Below the pieces are notes generated by a model. The model made no database searches, was not told the DNA's origin, and saw only the letters and a list, made by a program, of their open reading frames with translations. The position numbers and the translations under genes were made by a program. DNA of 64,000 nucleotides from Molossus alvarezi (Eukaryota > Chordata > Mammalia > Chiroptera > Molossidae), in contig CM073893.1 of the NCBI GenBank assembly GCA_037176705.1, positions 19,468,074 to 19,532,073 of the forward strand. The letters run 5' to 3'. Positions 52,850 through 64,000 of this stretch are shown in pieces. Position 1 is the first letter of the stretch. Every line of letters begins with the position of its first letter.

Positions 52850-53470
52850 CTTCTACATACTTGGATGGTCAAAGTTATCTGAACTGAGCCTTGGAAGACA
52901 GACAGAACCCTGGGGAAAGGCACCTAGACAGAAGGAACAGCAAACATGAAAGGCTGAGCTGCCGGACAGGCTGGGCGTCGTCAGAGGAAAGGTCAATATG
53001 TTGAAGCACAGTGAGCAAGCAGAACGGGAGGGAGGATGGAGAAGGATGGAGGGGCTACTCCACAGGCCATCATAAGGGGTGTGAATTTAAGTAGGGCAGC
53101 AATGTAAACAAATTTACATTTTAAAGGGATCACTTTTGCTTTCTATGGAATTGAAAGGTAAAAAGGGAAGAAGAAATGTGGAGAGACCAGTTAGAAATCT
53201 TTAACAGTAGTCAGACAAGTGTTAATAGATGACTCTTAGGTTTTTGGCTCAAGTAAGTATTTAGTAAAATGGGGAAAGAGTAGGGTAGAAACAAGGTATT
53301 TTTGTTTGATTTTGGTTCATATTTTGAGAAGCTGAGAGGGGGGAAGAGTAGGAATGAAGAGTTCTATTGGCTACAAGAGCTCTGACCTCTGTGAAGAGAT
53401 CAGGGCTAGAGAAATAAATTTAGGAATCATCAGTATCTAAAACCCATAAAGGGGATTCCAAAATGGCAAG
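52850..53470. other. Ancient interspersed repeat, family unnamed
   Basis: GAACTGAGCCTTGGAAGACA, GGAGAGACCAGTTAGAAATC and similar blocks parallel the copies at 35160-35560 and 40490-41870. No coding potential. Confidence 0.4.
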
Positions 53471-53805
53471 GGGCAGGACTGGAGTGAGGGTGAGTATGTG
53501 TGAGAGTGTGCATGGGTGTGAGTGTGGGTGGGCAGAGAAACAAAGTTACTTACAAAGGAGCTCCCGTGAGACTGTCAACGGATGTCTCAGTAGAAACACT
53601 GCAGGCCAGAAGGGAGTGGCATGAAGTGTACAAAGTAATGAAAGGCAAGGGACTGAATCCAAGACTACTCTATCCAGCAAGGCTAGCATTCAAAATTGAA
53701 GGTGAAATACAGAGCTTCACAGACAAAAAGAAGGCTAAAGGTGTTTACTACCACCAAACCAGCACTGCAAGAAATGCTAAAGTGACTGTTGTAAGAAAAA
53801 GAAGA

Positions 53806-53870
<65 letters not shown>
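53806..53870. repeat. (AT)n(GA)n compound microsatellite
   Basis: About 26 bases of AT followed by about 38 bases of GA, in the L1 linker region just before ORF2. Confidence 0.95.
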
Positions 53871-53872
<2 letters not shown>

Positions 53873-53999
53873 AACACAGGCATAAAGAATTAAAGTGGCA
53901 ACAAATAAATACCTATCAATAATAACCTTAAATGTAAATGGCTTAAATGCACCAATCAAAAGACAGAGGGTAGCTGAATGGTTAAGAAAACATGACCCA

Positions 54000-54207
54000 G
54001 CCCTGGCCGGTTTGGCTCAATGGTTAGAGCATCGGCCTGTGGTCCTGAGAGACCGGGGTTCGGTTCCCGCTAAGGGCATGTACCTTGGTTGCAGTTTGTC
54101 CCCGGCCCTGGTTGGTCGTGCGGGTGGCAGCCACTCGATGTGTTCCTTTCACATCGATGTTTCTCTCTCTCTCTCTCCCTCCCACTCTACCTGAAAAAAA
54201 AAAAAAA
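54000..54207 (+). mobile_element. VES-type SINE nested in L1, perfect 16-bp TSD
   Basis: Sense copy. AAGAAAACATGACCCA flanks it at 53984-53999 and 54208-54223. The flanks join to restore the L1 sequence, so the insertion postdates the L1. Confidence 0.95.
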
Positions 54208-57200
54208 AAGAAAACATGACCCATATACATGCTGTCTACAAGAGACCCACTTCAGAAAAGGGACACAGAAATTGAAAGTGAAGGGATGGAAAAAAATATT
54301 CCATGCAAATGGATCTGATAAAAAGGTTGGTGTAGCAATATTCCTATCTAACAAAACAGACTTCAAAATAAAGCCATAACAAGAGACAAAGAAGGGCATT
54401 ACAATACTAAAAGCAGTCCAACAAGAGGATGTAACTTTTGTTAACATATATGCACCCAATACAGGAGCACCTAAGTATATAAAAACCCACTGACATCACT
54501 GGATAGATCTTCTAGACAGAAAATTAACAAGAAAAATGAGACCCTAAATGACATACTAGGTCAAATGGACCTAATCGATATTTACAGAACATTTCACCCC
54601 AAAGCTGCAGAATATACATTCTTCTCAAGTGCACACCAGACATTCTCAAAGATAGGCCACATGTTAGGACACAAAATAAGTCTCTACAAGTTCAAGAAGA
54701 GTGAAATCATATCAAGCATCTTCTTGGATCACAATGGCATGAAACTAGAAATAAATTACAATAAAAACACTCCAAAACATTAAAACACATGGAGGCTAAA
54801 TAGGATGTTATTAAACAATGACTGGGTTATCAATGAGATCAAGGAAGAAATAAAAAATTCCTGAGAAGTAATGAAAATAAACACACAATAACAGTCTATG
54901 GGACACAGTGAAAGCAGTCCTGAGCGGGAAGTTCACAGCATTACAAGCCTACCTCAAGAAACAAGAAAATTTTCTAACAAACTATCTAACCCCACAACTT
55001 AAAGAATTAGAGAACAAAAAGAAAAACCCACACTAAGTAGAAGGAAGGGAATAATAAGATCAGAGCAGAAATGAATGACTTAGAGACTAAAAACAATACA
55101 AAGTATCAATGAAACCAAGAGCTGGTTCTTTGAAAAGATAAACAAAATTGATCAATGTTTAGCCAGATTCACCAAGAAACAGAGAGAGAGGACCTAAGTA
55201 AATAAAATCAGAAATGAAAGAGATAAAGTAACAACTGGCACCACAGAGATACAAAAGTTTGTAAGAAAATATGAGAAATTATATGCCAAGAAATTGGATA
55301 CCTTGGTGAAAAGGACAAATTCCTAGAATCATGCAGTCTTCCAAAAGTCAACCAGGAGAAGTCAGAAAACCTAAACAGGCCAATAACAACTAAGGAAATT
55401 GAAGCAATAATCAATAAACTCCCAGCAAACAAAAGCCCGGGTCTGGATGGCTTCACAGGGAAGTTTTACCAAATATTCAAAGAAGAATTAACACCTATTC
55501 TCCTCAAACTATTCCAAAAAATTCAACAGGAAGGAAGACTCTCAAGCTCTTTTTATGAGGCCAGCATAATCCTAATTCCAAAACCAGATAAAGACACTAC
55601 AAAGAAAGAAAACTATAGGACTATACCCATGATGAACATAGACAAACAAAATCCTCAACAAAATATTAGCAAATCGGATCCAGAAAAATATTTTAAAAGT
55701 TATTGAGCATGACCAAGTGGGATTTATCAATAAATGTAATATACCACATAAACAAAATGAAAGATAAAAATCATATGATTATATCAATAGATGCTGAAAA
55801 ATCATTTGACAAAATCCAGCATCCATTTTTGATAAAAACTCTCAGCAAACTGGGAATAGAAGGGATCATACTTCAACATAATAAAGGCCAGATATAAAAA
55901 ATCTACAGCCAACATCATATTCAGTGGGCAAAAACTAAAAGCATTTCCCTTAAGAACTGGAACAAGACAGGGATGTCCACATTCGCCACTCTTATTCAAC
56001 ATAATACTAGAAGTCTCAGCTACAGCAATCAGACAAGAAGAAAAATTAAAAGTCATCCAAATAGGAAAGGAGGAAATGAAACTGTCATTATTCACAGATG
56101 ACCAAATATTATACATAGAAAACCCTAAAGACTCCACAAAATAAACTACTAGATTTAATAAATGAATTCGGTAAAGTAGCAGGATACAAAATCAGCTCCC
56201 AGAAACCAATGGTATTTTTATGCAACAATAATAAACACTCAGAAAGAGAAACTAAAAAAACAAAAACAAAAACCCATTTACAATTGCAACAAAAAATTAA
56301 GATACTTAGGAATAAACCAAGGACATAAAAGACCTGTTTTCAGAAAACTACAGGACATTGAAAAAAGAAATAGAGAAAGATGTAAAAAAAGTGGAAGCAT
56401 ATACCATTTTCATGAATTGGAAGAATCAACATCATTAAAATGTCCATACTACTCAAAGCCATCTATAGATTCAATGCAATCCTTATTAAATACCAACAGC
56501 ATATTTCACAGTTCTAGAACAAATACTACAAAAGTTTATATGGAACCAAAAAAGACCTCAAATAGCCATAGCAATCTTGAAAAAGAAGAACAAAGCTGGA
56601 GGGAACACAATTCTGGATATCAGGTTATATTACAAAGCCACAGTAATCTAAACAGCCTGGTACTGGCACAAGAACAGGCATGTAGATCAATGGAACAGAA
56701 CAGAGAACCCAGAAATCGACCCAAGACATTATGAACAATTAATATAGGACCAAGGAGGCAAAAGCATACAGTGGAGTCAAGACATCCTCTTCAATACATG
56801 GTGTTAGGAAAATTGGACAGGTACATGCAAAAAAAAAGAAAAAGAAACTAGACCACCAACTTACACCATACTCAAGAATAAACTCAAAATGGTTAAAAGA
56901 CTTAAATGTAACTCATGAAACCATAAATATCTTAGAAGAAAATGTAGGCAGCAAAATCTGAGACATCACACGTAGCAGAATTTTCACCGATACATCGCCT
57001 CCTAGGGCAAGAGAAACAAAGGGAAAAATTAATAAATGGGACTACATCAAACTAAAAAGTTTCTGGACAGCAAAAGAAACCAGCATCAAAATGAAAAAGG
57101 AACCCACTCTTTGGGAGAACATATCTGCCAATGATACATCAAATAAGGGGTTAATATCCAAAATATATAAAGTACTTATACAGCTCAACAAAAGGAAGAC

Positions 57201-57215
57201 AAACAATCCAATTAT

Positions 57216-57461
57216 GCCCTGGCGGGTTTGGCTCAGTGGTTAGAGCATTGGTGCATGGACCAAAGACTTGCGGGTTTGAATCCAGTCAAGGACATGTACC
57301 TTAGTTGTGGTTTGATCCCCAGCGTTGGTCAGGGTTGTGCGGGAGGCAACCAATCGATTTGTCTCCATCACATCGATGTTTCTCTCTCTCTGTCCTTCCT
57401 TCCCTTCCACTCTATCTGAAAATCAATGGAAAAATATCCCCTGGTGAGGATTAAAAAAAAA
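57216..57461 (+). mobile_element. VES-type SINE nested in L1
   Basis: Sense copy from GCCCTGGCGGGTTTGGCTCA to CCCCTGGTGAGGATTAAAAA. More diverged than the nested copy at 54000. The TSD is short and unclear (AATT). Confidence 0.9.
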
Positions 57462-58364
57462 TTGGTGGAGGACCTGAATAGACACACTTCTGCAAAGAAG
57501 ACATAAAAATAGCCAAGAGACATATGAAAAAATGCTCAACATCACTAATCATCAGAGCAATGCAAATTAAAACTATGAGGTATCACCTCACACCTGCCAG
57601 AATGGCTGCCATCAACAAATCATTAAACAAGTGTTAGCAAGGGTGTGGAGAAAAGGGGACTCTAGTACACTGCTGGGGGGAATGCAGACTGGAATAGCCA
57701 CTATGGAAAACAATATGGTCTTTCCCCCCAAAATTAAAATTGAACTGCCATTTGACCCCGTGATCCCACATCTAGGAATATATCGTAAGAAGCCTGAAAC
57801 ATCAATCAGAAATAGTATATGCACCCTTATGTTCATAGCAGCACTATTTACAGTAGCTGAGATCTGGAAACAGCCCAGTATGTCAGTAGATGAATGGATA
57901 AAAATGCTGGTACATTTACACAATGGAGTACTATGCAGCTGTAAGAAAGAAAGATCTCTTATCCTTTGAGTTGACATGGAGGTACCTGGAGAGTATTATG
58001 CTGAGTGAAATAAGCCAGTTAGAAAAAGACAAGTACCATATGATCTCACCTATTTGTGGAATATAATGAACAAAATAAACTGACAAACAAAATAGGTCCA
58101 GAGACATGGAAGTAGGGAACAGACTGACAAATCTCAGAGGGAAGGAACTTATATGCATGTATGAATAAACAATAGAAACAGACAACAATGTGGTGATGGG
58201 GGGCAGTGCAGGGTGTCAAGGTGCAGGGGAAGGATGAACATCTGTAGTAATTTCAACAATATTGATAAAATAAAAATAAAGGCTAATAACAGAGGAGGCA
58301 CTAGGAGAGAGCTTAGATATATAAGAGAACATTAATGCACTTAATTCAAAGACCACATCAGACC

Positions 58365-60124
58365 ATTGAGATTCTTAACAACTAATTTATTTTAAAATAG
58401 ACAAACTGTTAATTGTAGAAAATAGTAACATGGCAATATTAAATGTACAGTTTTAACCAATATGAAAAAGCAATAAAGCAATATCTGAAGCCTTATTTAA
58501 GAAATCTCAATACACGATCTCTGTAGTTCCTAAAATTCTGGCACTAATTCTAACAGGAGAATATTAGCAATAGGCTCAGAAATATGGTAAGCCCTTGACC
58601 TAAAAGCTAACTGATTTGTATGATATTCATGCAAAAATTAATGAGGAAATGGGGTAAAGCATTCTAGTGCCTTTGTTATCAAGAAAACTGTAAAAAAAAA
58701 GTTTGAAACTTAATTGAGCACAAAATAAAATTTTATTTTCCAACAGACCAGATCTCTTTTTAGAAAGAGTTTAGACAAAAGCGACTTTTCTAAAAGCTAG
58801 TGGATGCTACCTTAAATACCATCTATTTTAAATAATACAATCTCTAAATAAATTAATCACACAAGATAGTTCAAATACACCTTTAGGTGCCAGGAGGGAA
58901 AGCACCTCTTTTACAACGTAACTACTGAAAATTTTGCAAAAAAACAAACATTAATGCCTAACCCAAAGGCCTTTGAATATGTACTTGAAATTTTGAACTA
59001 GAAATAATGTGACTTTGAATGTGCCAGTGTTAAGACCATACTGACTTTAAAAAAAAAGATAAATAGATAATTGTCAACTCTAAAGATACATGGAAGACAT
59101 GTACCATTCCAGAGAACACACACCCCTTCACAAATTTAGGAGGGCAGAATAATTGGTAGGAGGCAATTAGACAAATATCTAAGAAAATAACATGAAGACT
59201 CCTATAGTTAACACTTTGTTTTATGGAGTAAAATTATTTTGAATCTTGATTCTTCAGGACCAGGAAACATCAGAAAGTGCACTTTGGATATAATAGATTA
59301 GGGTCCTCTACAGCAAAGCTATAGCTGAACACTTTATTTTCCAAGTACTAGATGGATACTTTATGAATTCAGTAATCTGAATGGTATAAAAAACAAGAGT
59401 ATTATTAACAATCCTAATTTTAAAGTATGAGTTGAAGAAATGAATCAATAAATTCTTTGCAGTCCTGAGGCATGAAATCTGTATCAGTAGTATGACAACA
59501 TTTATGTTTATAGTTTGTTTTCTGCTTCTATTTAAAAGCTAAAATTTATAAAACAAACACACAGTACATCAGATTCCATTAGTAAACTAAAATCTAACAT
59601 ATAAAAATTAGTAATTTGTTTTTAGTTTCCAATATATGTTTTAGAAGAAGAATTCAGGATCATTTGGATGAATGGGGGCAGTCAGCCAAATTGCATTTGG
59701 AAGACAAGACACTCTTTCTAAGGGTGTTCATGTTAAATTAAAAAAATAAATATAAATTAATAAAAATAACAGCAAAATTCACACATATGCCACAAGAGAA
59801 GACAAAGTACTCAGGTAGGCATGGGTGTTGGGACTCCCACTCCTAGGCATCCTTTGGAAATAGAAACATCTGCTACAACTCTTTAAATGGCAGAGTTTAC
59901 ACAAGATTTTCAAGCTTGTACAATAACAATTTATATTCTATTTAATTACAGCATTGCAAATGGCTTAGGAATCGTCTGCACAAATATTCAATGTGCATCC
60001 ATAAAGAGCTGAAGATATGTATTAAATGTGGCCGTAAACAAAACCCAGGAGAGTTATACAGTCAGATCTGTGAGAGACAATGAGGCCAGAGGTGAACACA
60101 GTACCCACCAAAGTCATGAAATCC
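58365..60124 (-). other. RB1: RB1 3'UTR
   Basis: About 1.75 kb of AT-rich sequence with no recognised transposons, although everything around it is repeat-dense. It ends at an antisense AATAAA (58386-58391). Length and position fit the known long RB1 3'UTR. An internal AATAAA (58732-58737) could give a shorter form. Confidence 0.8.
58386..58391 (-). terminator. RB1: Probable poly(A) signal of RB1
   Basis: On the - strand the sequence reads CTATTTTAAAATAAATTAGT. It is the most distal AATAAA before the L1 tail at 58285. Confidence 0.65.
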
Positions 60125-60198
60125 TCACTTTGCTTCCCTGTTTGAGATATCCATGCTATCATTCATTTTCTGCTTTTGCATTCGTGTTCGAGTAGATG
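60125..60198 (-). CDS. RB1: RB1 final coding exon (exon 27 equivalent)
   Basis: Read on the - strand: acceptor TTTTTTCTAG|CATCTACTCG, 23 codons after the split Thr codon, TGA at 60125-60127. Confidence 0.96.
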
Positions 60199-63100
60199 CT
60201 AGAAAAAAGATGAAGAACTGTTAATGGCACTGCTGGTGCTAAATAAGTTGACAAAGGGCGGCTATATATGTAATGCTTATGCAAAATCAATGGAGCTCAG
60301 GGCCTTACAAAAGCAGTGGTTTCCAAATTTTTATCTTATATCCCCTACAGTTAAATGTATTCCAAGCATGTACCACCAAAATATGTACGCATATATCAAT
60401 ATGTATGTGTGTATAAATTATAGAATACACATACTCCAAACAAACATTAAAAGTAAATGAGAATAAAAATAGAAATTCTAATGTTTTCTCATGTATCTTG
60501 AAAGTCTTACACACTTCCAGGTATGCCCAACTTTGTAGTTGATGAGCTTTGAATATGGCACTTGAGCAGAGTAAAATCCTAGGCTGGCCCAGAAGGACCT
60601 CCTGAAGTGAGTGATATTCTTGACAAAACTAGCAATTCCCTTGTATTCAAAGATGCCTTGCAGGTACTGTAAAGACTATCAGCTCACAATTCATTTGATG
60701 TGGAAATGGACATTTAAAAAGTACATTATTAATTACATCATAGACAAAAACAGAACATTCGTTGTTGTTTTTTTAATTGAATTTATTGGGGTGACATTGG
60801 TTAATAAAGTTATATAGGTTTCAGGGGTAAAATTCTATAACACATCATCTGTATATTATATTGTGTGTTCACCACCCCAAGTCAAGGCTCCTCCCATCAC
60901 CATTTATCCCCCCTTTGCCTTCTTCTATCTCAACTCACCCCCCTTTCCTCTGGTAATCACCATACTGTTATCTGTGTCTGTGAGAGTTTTATTTTTTTGC
61001 TTAATCCCTTTACCTTTTTATCCAGCCTCTCAAACCCCTTCCTCTCTGATAGCTGTCAGACATTTCTTTTAAATTATTTTAAAATTCTGAACTTGATTTT
61101 AGTGGTGGACAGGAGCTCTTCATAAAGAAGCACAAAGAATATTTACACTTGGAAAGAAAGCAAACAGCAATTCTAAATCTCCCCCTCTGCCCTTGCACTC
61201 TGAGTATCTAACACTGCTTGATGATCTCTTTTGAATGCAAATCTTTGAGGAAAGCTGAAAAGGAGCCTAGAAAATTCCTTAACCTTACTGGTTAAAACTC
61301 CTGCAGCGTCTCCCCAATTTTCCAGCTGTACACTCTGGCAGAGGAAATTCACCATCACAGCTAAGTGTGCCATCAGGAAATGTACTGACTATAGCCACTG
61401 AACTCTTCTCTAAGAAAATATACATGTTTTTACAACTTTAGGCTTCCTTTTAAATGCATATTTGTGGGCTCCATAATGTTTCACATGTTTTCAAGGCCTG
61501 ATTTTGGTTATAAGCTTTATTTCTATTTTCATGTACTGGGGTGGAAAAGCCATAATTATTTAAAAGTTAAAAGAGGAGTATATTAGTCAATGTGAAATCC
61601 AAAAAATATATTTATAACCAAAAAATTTAAACTTTTGTCATATTTAATTATACTCTTCAAAATAATACACATAGAAAAATGGTATAAAAAATCAAAAGCA
61701 TTCTGCCCTGGCTGGTTTGGCTCAGTAGTTAGAGCATTGGTCTGCAGACCAACGAGCCATGGGTTCGATTCTAGTCAAGGGCATGTACTTCAGTTGCGGT
61801 TCATGCCTGGCCCTGGTTGGGGTCCTGCAAGAGGCAACCAGTTGATGTGTCTTTGTCACACTGGTGTTTCTTTCTCTTTCCCTCTCTCCTACTCTATCTG
61901 AAGATAAATAGAAAAATATCCTAGGGTGAGGATTAAGAGAGAGAGAAAAAATCAAAAGCATTTTTTAAAATTCTTTATATTTCAAAGTTAGTATCTACAG
62001 AGATGTGTTGAGAGAAAGCCACCTTTTAAAAAGTCACACTTCAATTGGTATTGTTCTTACTGACATATCCTATGAGGTAGGAATGATAGTTTTAATATTT
62101 ATCTCATATATGTTTGTCTTCTTTCCAGTGCCAGCTCTTTTCCCTGTTAATGGATCTGGCACCAGACTATCATAGCTTGTCTCTAAGACAACCCAGTAGC
62201 AGTCAGCACACTTTTCTGTAATGCACTTTCCATCTACTACACTTGGATTACTCCTTTCTAGTGTCAGAGTAACTTAGGATAGAATTCCATTTGCCTTAAC
62301 ATTCCAAATTTATGCTACTATATAATTTGTAAAATAATCGGGTGGTGCTCTTTATCAAAATTCTGATTTCCAGTAATGGAAAACTTTTGTTTTAAATTAA
62401 ATATGAACATTTGCAAGCTAGGAAAGTTCAATACTGGCAGAATAGAAGATTACTATTTATTTATTTAAAAAAATTTTTTAAATTGATTTTTAGAAAGAAA
62501 GGGAGAGGGAGAGAGAGCGAGAGAAACATCGATGACAGAAAACATCAACTGGTTGCCTCCTGCATGTCCCCCACTGGGGATCGGGCATGTGCCCTGACTG
62601 GGAATTGAACCGGCGACCTCTTGGTGCATGGGTAGACACTCAACCACTGAGTCACACCAGCCAGGCTAGAAGATTACTTTTTAAATAAGGATTATGATGT
62701 TTATATATGCTAAGTTTATAAGACCTTTCCTTATATCCAACACTCTTTTTTTTTTTTTTTTTTTTTATCCTCACCCAAGGACACTTTTCCATCCTTTGTA
62801 CAGATAGAGTGGGAGGGAGAGAGAGGAAGGGAGAGAGAGTGAGAAACATCGACGTGAAGGGACACATCGAGTGGCTGCCACCCGCATGACCAACCAGGGC
62901 CGGGGACAAACTGCAACCGAGGCACGCGCCCCCAGCGGGAACCGAACCCGGGTCTCTCCGGACCGCAGGCCGACGCTCTAACCACTGAGCAAAACCGGCC
63001 AGGGCTATATCCAACACTCTTTACGAATTCCCCAGTATAGTTATGCTGTCCTAAAATAGTTCCTGACCACAACCATTCACGTTGAAGATGTGGTTTCATT

Positions 63101-63670
63101 TCTTAGTCTTTTTATGAAAAAAACTTTAGAAAGGGTCAGGATGACTTTCACTTTGCATTATACATTTAAAATACAAATGTGTGCCCTGGCCACTTTTGCT
63201 CAGTGGTTAGAGCGTTGGCCCGTGGACCAAGGAATTATATGTTCGATTCCAGTCAAGGGCACATACCTTGGTTGCGATTCGTCCCTGGCCCTGGTTGGGG
63301 TCGTGCAGGAGGCAGCCACTCTATGTGTCCCTTTCTTGTCGATGTTTCTCTCTCTCTCTTTTCCTCTCTCTCCCTCCCACTCTATCTGAACAAAAAATGG
63401 AAAAATGTCCTCAGGTGAGAATAATAATAATAATAATAATAATAAAATATAAATGTTTATGTAGGTAAATAATACAGTCTTGATTAAATTATATTTTAAA
63501 TGCATGAGCATATCCACTAGCTGAGGAATTATATGTATTTATTCTTTTCTAAAGTGAAAAGTTTCTTTTTTTGCAATGTAAACAATTTTATTTACATAAG
63601 GTGAAATGATAAGTACTTACTCATTTCTGCCAGTTTCTGTTGAAATTTGGACTCCCCCGGGAGATGTTTA
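60125..63670 (-). CDS. RB1: RB1, retinoblastoma protein, last two coding exons (partial; gene continues beyond 64000)
   Basis: Complement join of 63621-63670 and 60125-60198. The first encodes KHLPGESKFQQKLAEM and the second STRTRMQKQKMNDSMDISNR then EAK and stop. This is the C-terminal tail of pRb, the E2F repressor and tumour suppressor. Exon sizes (50 and 74 coding bases), phases and GT-AG sites agree with exons 26 and 27 of mammalian RB1. The final residues differ from the recalled human tail (MDTSNKEEK) at three places. The orientation, convergent with RCBTB2, matches known synteny. Confidence 0.96.
60199..61702 (-). other. RB1 last intron, 3' part, with an L1 3'-end fragment
   Basis: Positions 60766-61065 (ATTTATTGGGGTGACATTGG, ACACATCATCTGTATATTAT, CACCATACTGTTATCTGTGT) are the reverse complement of an L1 3' region common in laurasiatherians. 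The rest is unrecognised. Confidence 0.6.
61703..61945 (+). mobile_element. VES-type SINE in RB1 last intron, perfect 17-bp TSD
   Basis: Antisense to RB1. AAAAAATCAAAAGCATT at 61686-61702 and 61946-61962. The tail carries (GA)n. Confidence 0.95.
62460..62666 (-). mobile_element. VES-type SINE in RB1 last intron
   Basis: Sense to RB1. TSDs TAGAAGATTACTATTTA (62443-62459) and TAGAAGATTACTTTTTA (62667-62683). Confidence 0.93.
62749..63005 (-). mobile_element. VES-type SINE in RB1 last intron, perfect 17-bp TSD
   Basis: Sense to RB1. TATATCCAACACTCTTT at 62732-62748 and 63006-63022. CpG-rich and with a long poly(A) (as T), so likely one of the youngest copies here. Confidence 0.95.
63181..63444 (+). 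mobile_element. VES-type SINE in RB1 last intron
   Basis: Antisense to RB1. Ends GTCCTCAGGTGAGAATAATA with an (AAT)n tail at 63421-63444. TSDs AAATACAAATGT (63169-63180) and AAATATAAATGT (63445-63456). Confidence 0.93.
63621..63670 (-). CDS. RB1: RB1 penultimate exon (exon 26 equivalent)
   Basis: Read on the - strand: acceptor AAATCTGCAG|TAAACATC, donor GAAATGA|GTAAGTA. 50 bases, phases matching the next exon (ATG A|CA TCT). Confidence 0.96.
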
Positions 63671-63702
63671 CTGCAGATTTAAAAAATGCAAAATATTTAT
63701 AT

Positions 63703-63704
63703 GT

Positions 63705-63736
<32 letters not shown>
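63703..63736. repeat. (GATA)n microsatellite beside RB1 exon 26
   Basis: About eight tandem GATA units, about 33 bases from the exon 26 acceptor on the intron side. On the RB1 strand it reads (TATC)n. Confidence 0.95.
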
Positions 63737-64000
63737 GAAACTCAGATTTCCAATAACTATGGTGCTTTCCATGACTTACTTTATATTTTTATTTTAGTGA
63801 GCTTTTAATTTCAAAGGTTTATAAACAAACCATCTAAAATATGAATGTCACAAATTTATGATCATATATAGTTTTTCAGTAGCTAATATTTTTGAAAAAT
63901 AAGCATTTAAAATCTAGTGTTAATCAAAAGTAACAAAGTTTTATCAATATTTTGTAAAAAATAATCAGATTTTAAAGATCTGATATTTTCAATGAATTTC
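63737..64000 (-). other. RB1 intron upstream of exon 26, no recognised features
   Basis: AT-rich intronic sequence running to the window edge. Confidence 0.5.

Larger units (their letters stand above)
53895..58066 (+). pseudogene. L1 ORF2 remnant
   Basis: TLNVNGLNAPIKRQRVAEWL and CCLQETHFRKGTQKLKVKGW (endonuclease N-terminus) at 53920-54300; DHNGMKLEINYN at 54730; RT fingers [20 protein letters not shown] at 55765; the RT catalytic box at about 56090 reads FTDDQ in place of FADDM; the C-terminal KYHMISPICGI ends at 58066. Frameshifts, stops and two SINEs inactivate it. Confidence 0.85.
53560..58285 (+). mobile_element. L1 LINE lacking the 5' end, between the two genes
   Basis: Starts in the ORF1-ORF2 linker region (AGGCCAGAAGGGAGTGGCAT, CTCTATCCAGCAAGGCTAGC), continues through a complete but broken ORF2, and ends GACAACAATGTGG, G-rich 3'UTR and an A-rich tail at about 58285. 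Two SINEs (54000-54207, 57216-57461) are nested. The ORF2 start codon is GTG (53895) where L1s use ATG, and the ORF is cut by many stops. Confidence 0.9.

Overview
The window is nuclear DNA of a placental mammal, almost certainly a bat of the vespertilionid type. The call rests on about two dozen tRNA-derived VES-type SINEs: tRNA-like head with A and B boxes, a pyrimidine-rich body, an end of the type ATCCTCGGGTGAGGAT plus poly(A), and target-site duplications (TSDs) of 10-19 bp. There are also several L1 elements and spliced host genes with GT-AG introns. No bacterial, plasmid or phage features were seen. The species cannot be fixed from this sequence.

Two convergent genes fill the window. 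RCBTB2 (RCC1- and BTB-domain protein 2) runs on the + strand. It has a CpG-rich, NRF1-motif promoter/first-exon zone at the left edge (1-260). Twelve coding exons run from 18577 to 47152 and encode an intact 550-residue protein: seven-blade RCC1-like propeller, then BTB, then C-terminal BACK-like region. A 3'UTR follows to about 48.28 kb. RB1 runs on the - strand from beyond the right edge. Only its penultimate exon (63621-63670), its last coding exon (60125-60198) and a roughly 1.75 kb repeat-poor 3'UTR (to about 58365) lie inside. The two poly(A) sites face each other across about 10 kb of mostly repeat DNA. This matches the known mammalian order RB1-RCBTB2 (human 13q14).

Layout: 1-260 promoter/CpG island; 195-18553 first intron, holding a near full-length antisense L1 (2063-9028), a small recent L1 3' end with perfect TSDs (11600-11944) and several SINEs; 18554-18618 first coding exon; 18619-26537 intron with an antisense L1, SINEs, a Tigger-like DNA transposon and LTR-like fragments; 26538-47152 the remaining exons, whose introns contain a GC-rich 12-bp minisatellite (35983-36135) and a 15-copy compound GT minisatellite (40936-41526); 47153-48280 3'UTR; 48290-53550 intergenic with SINEs and L2; 53560-58285 a sense L1 with two nested SINEs; 58365-64000 the 3' end of RB1, with four SINEs in its last intron. 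I found no undescribed gene system. The most unusual items are the two minisatellites, a SINE carrying apparent 3'-transduced sequence, a SINE with an internally duplicated tRNA-like head, a candidate extra exon upstream of RCBTB2 coding exon 2, and an inverted SINE pair in the last RB1 intron.
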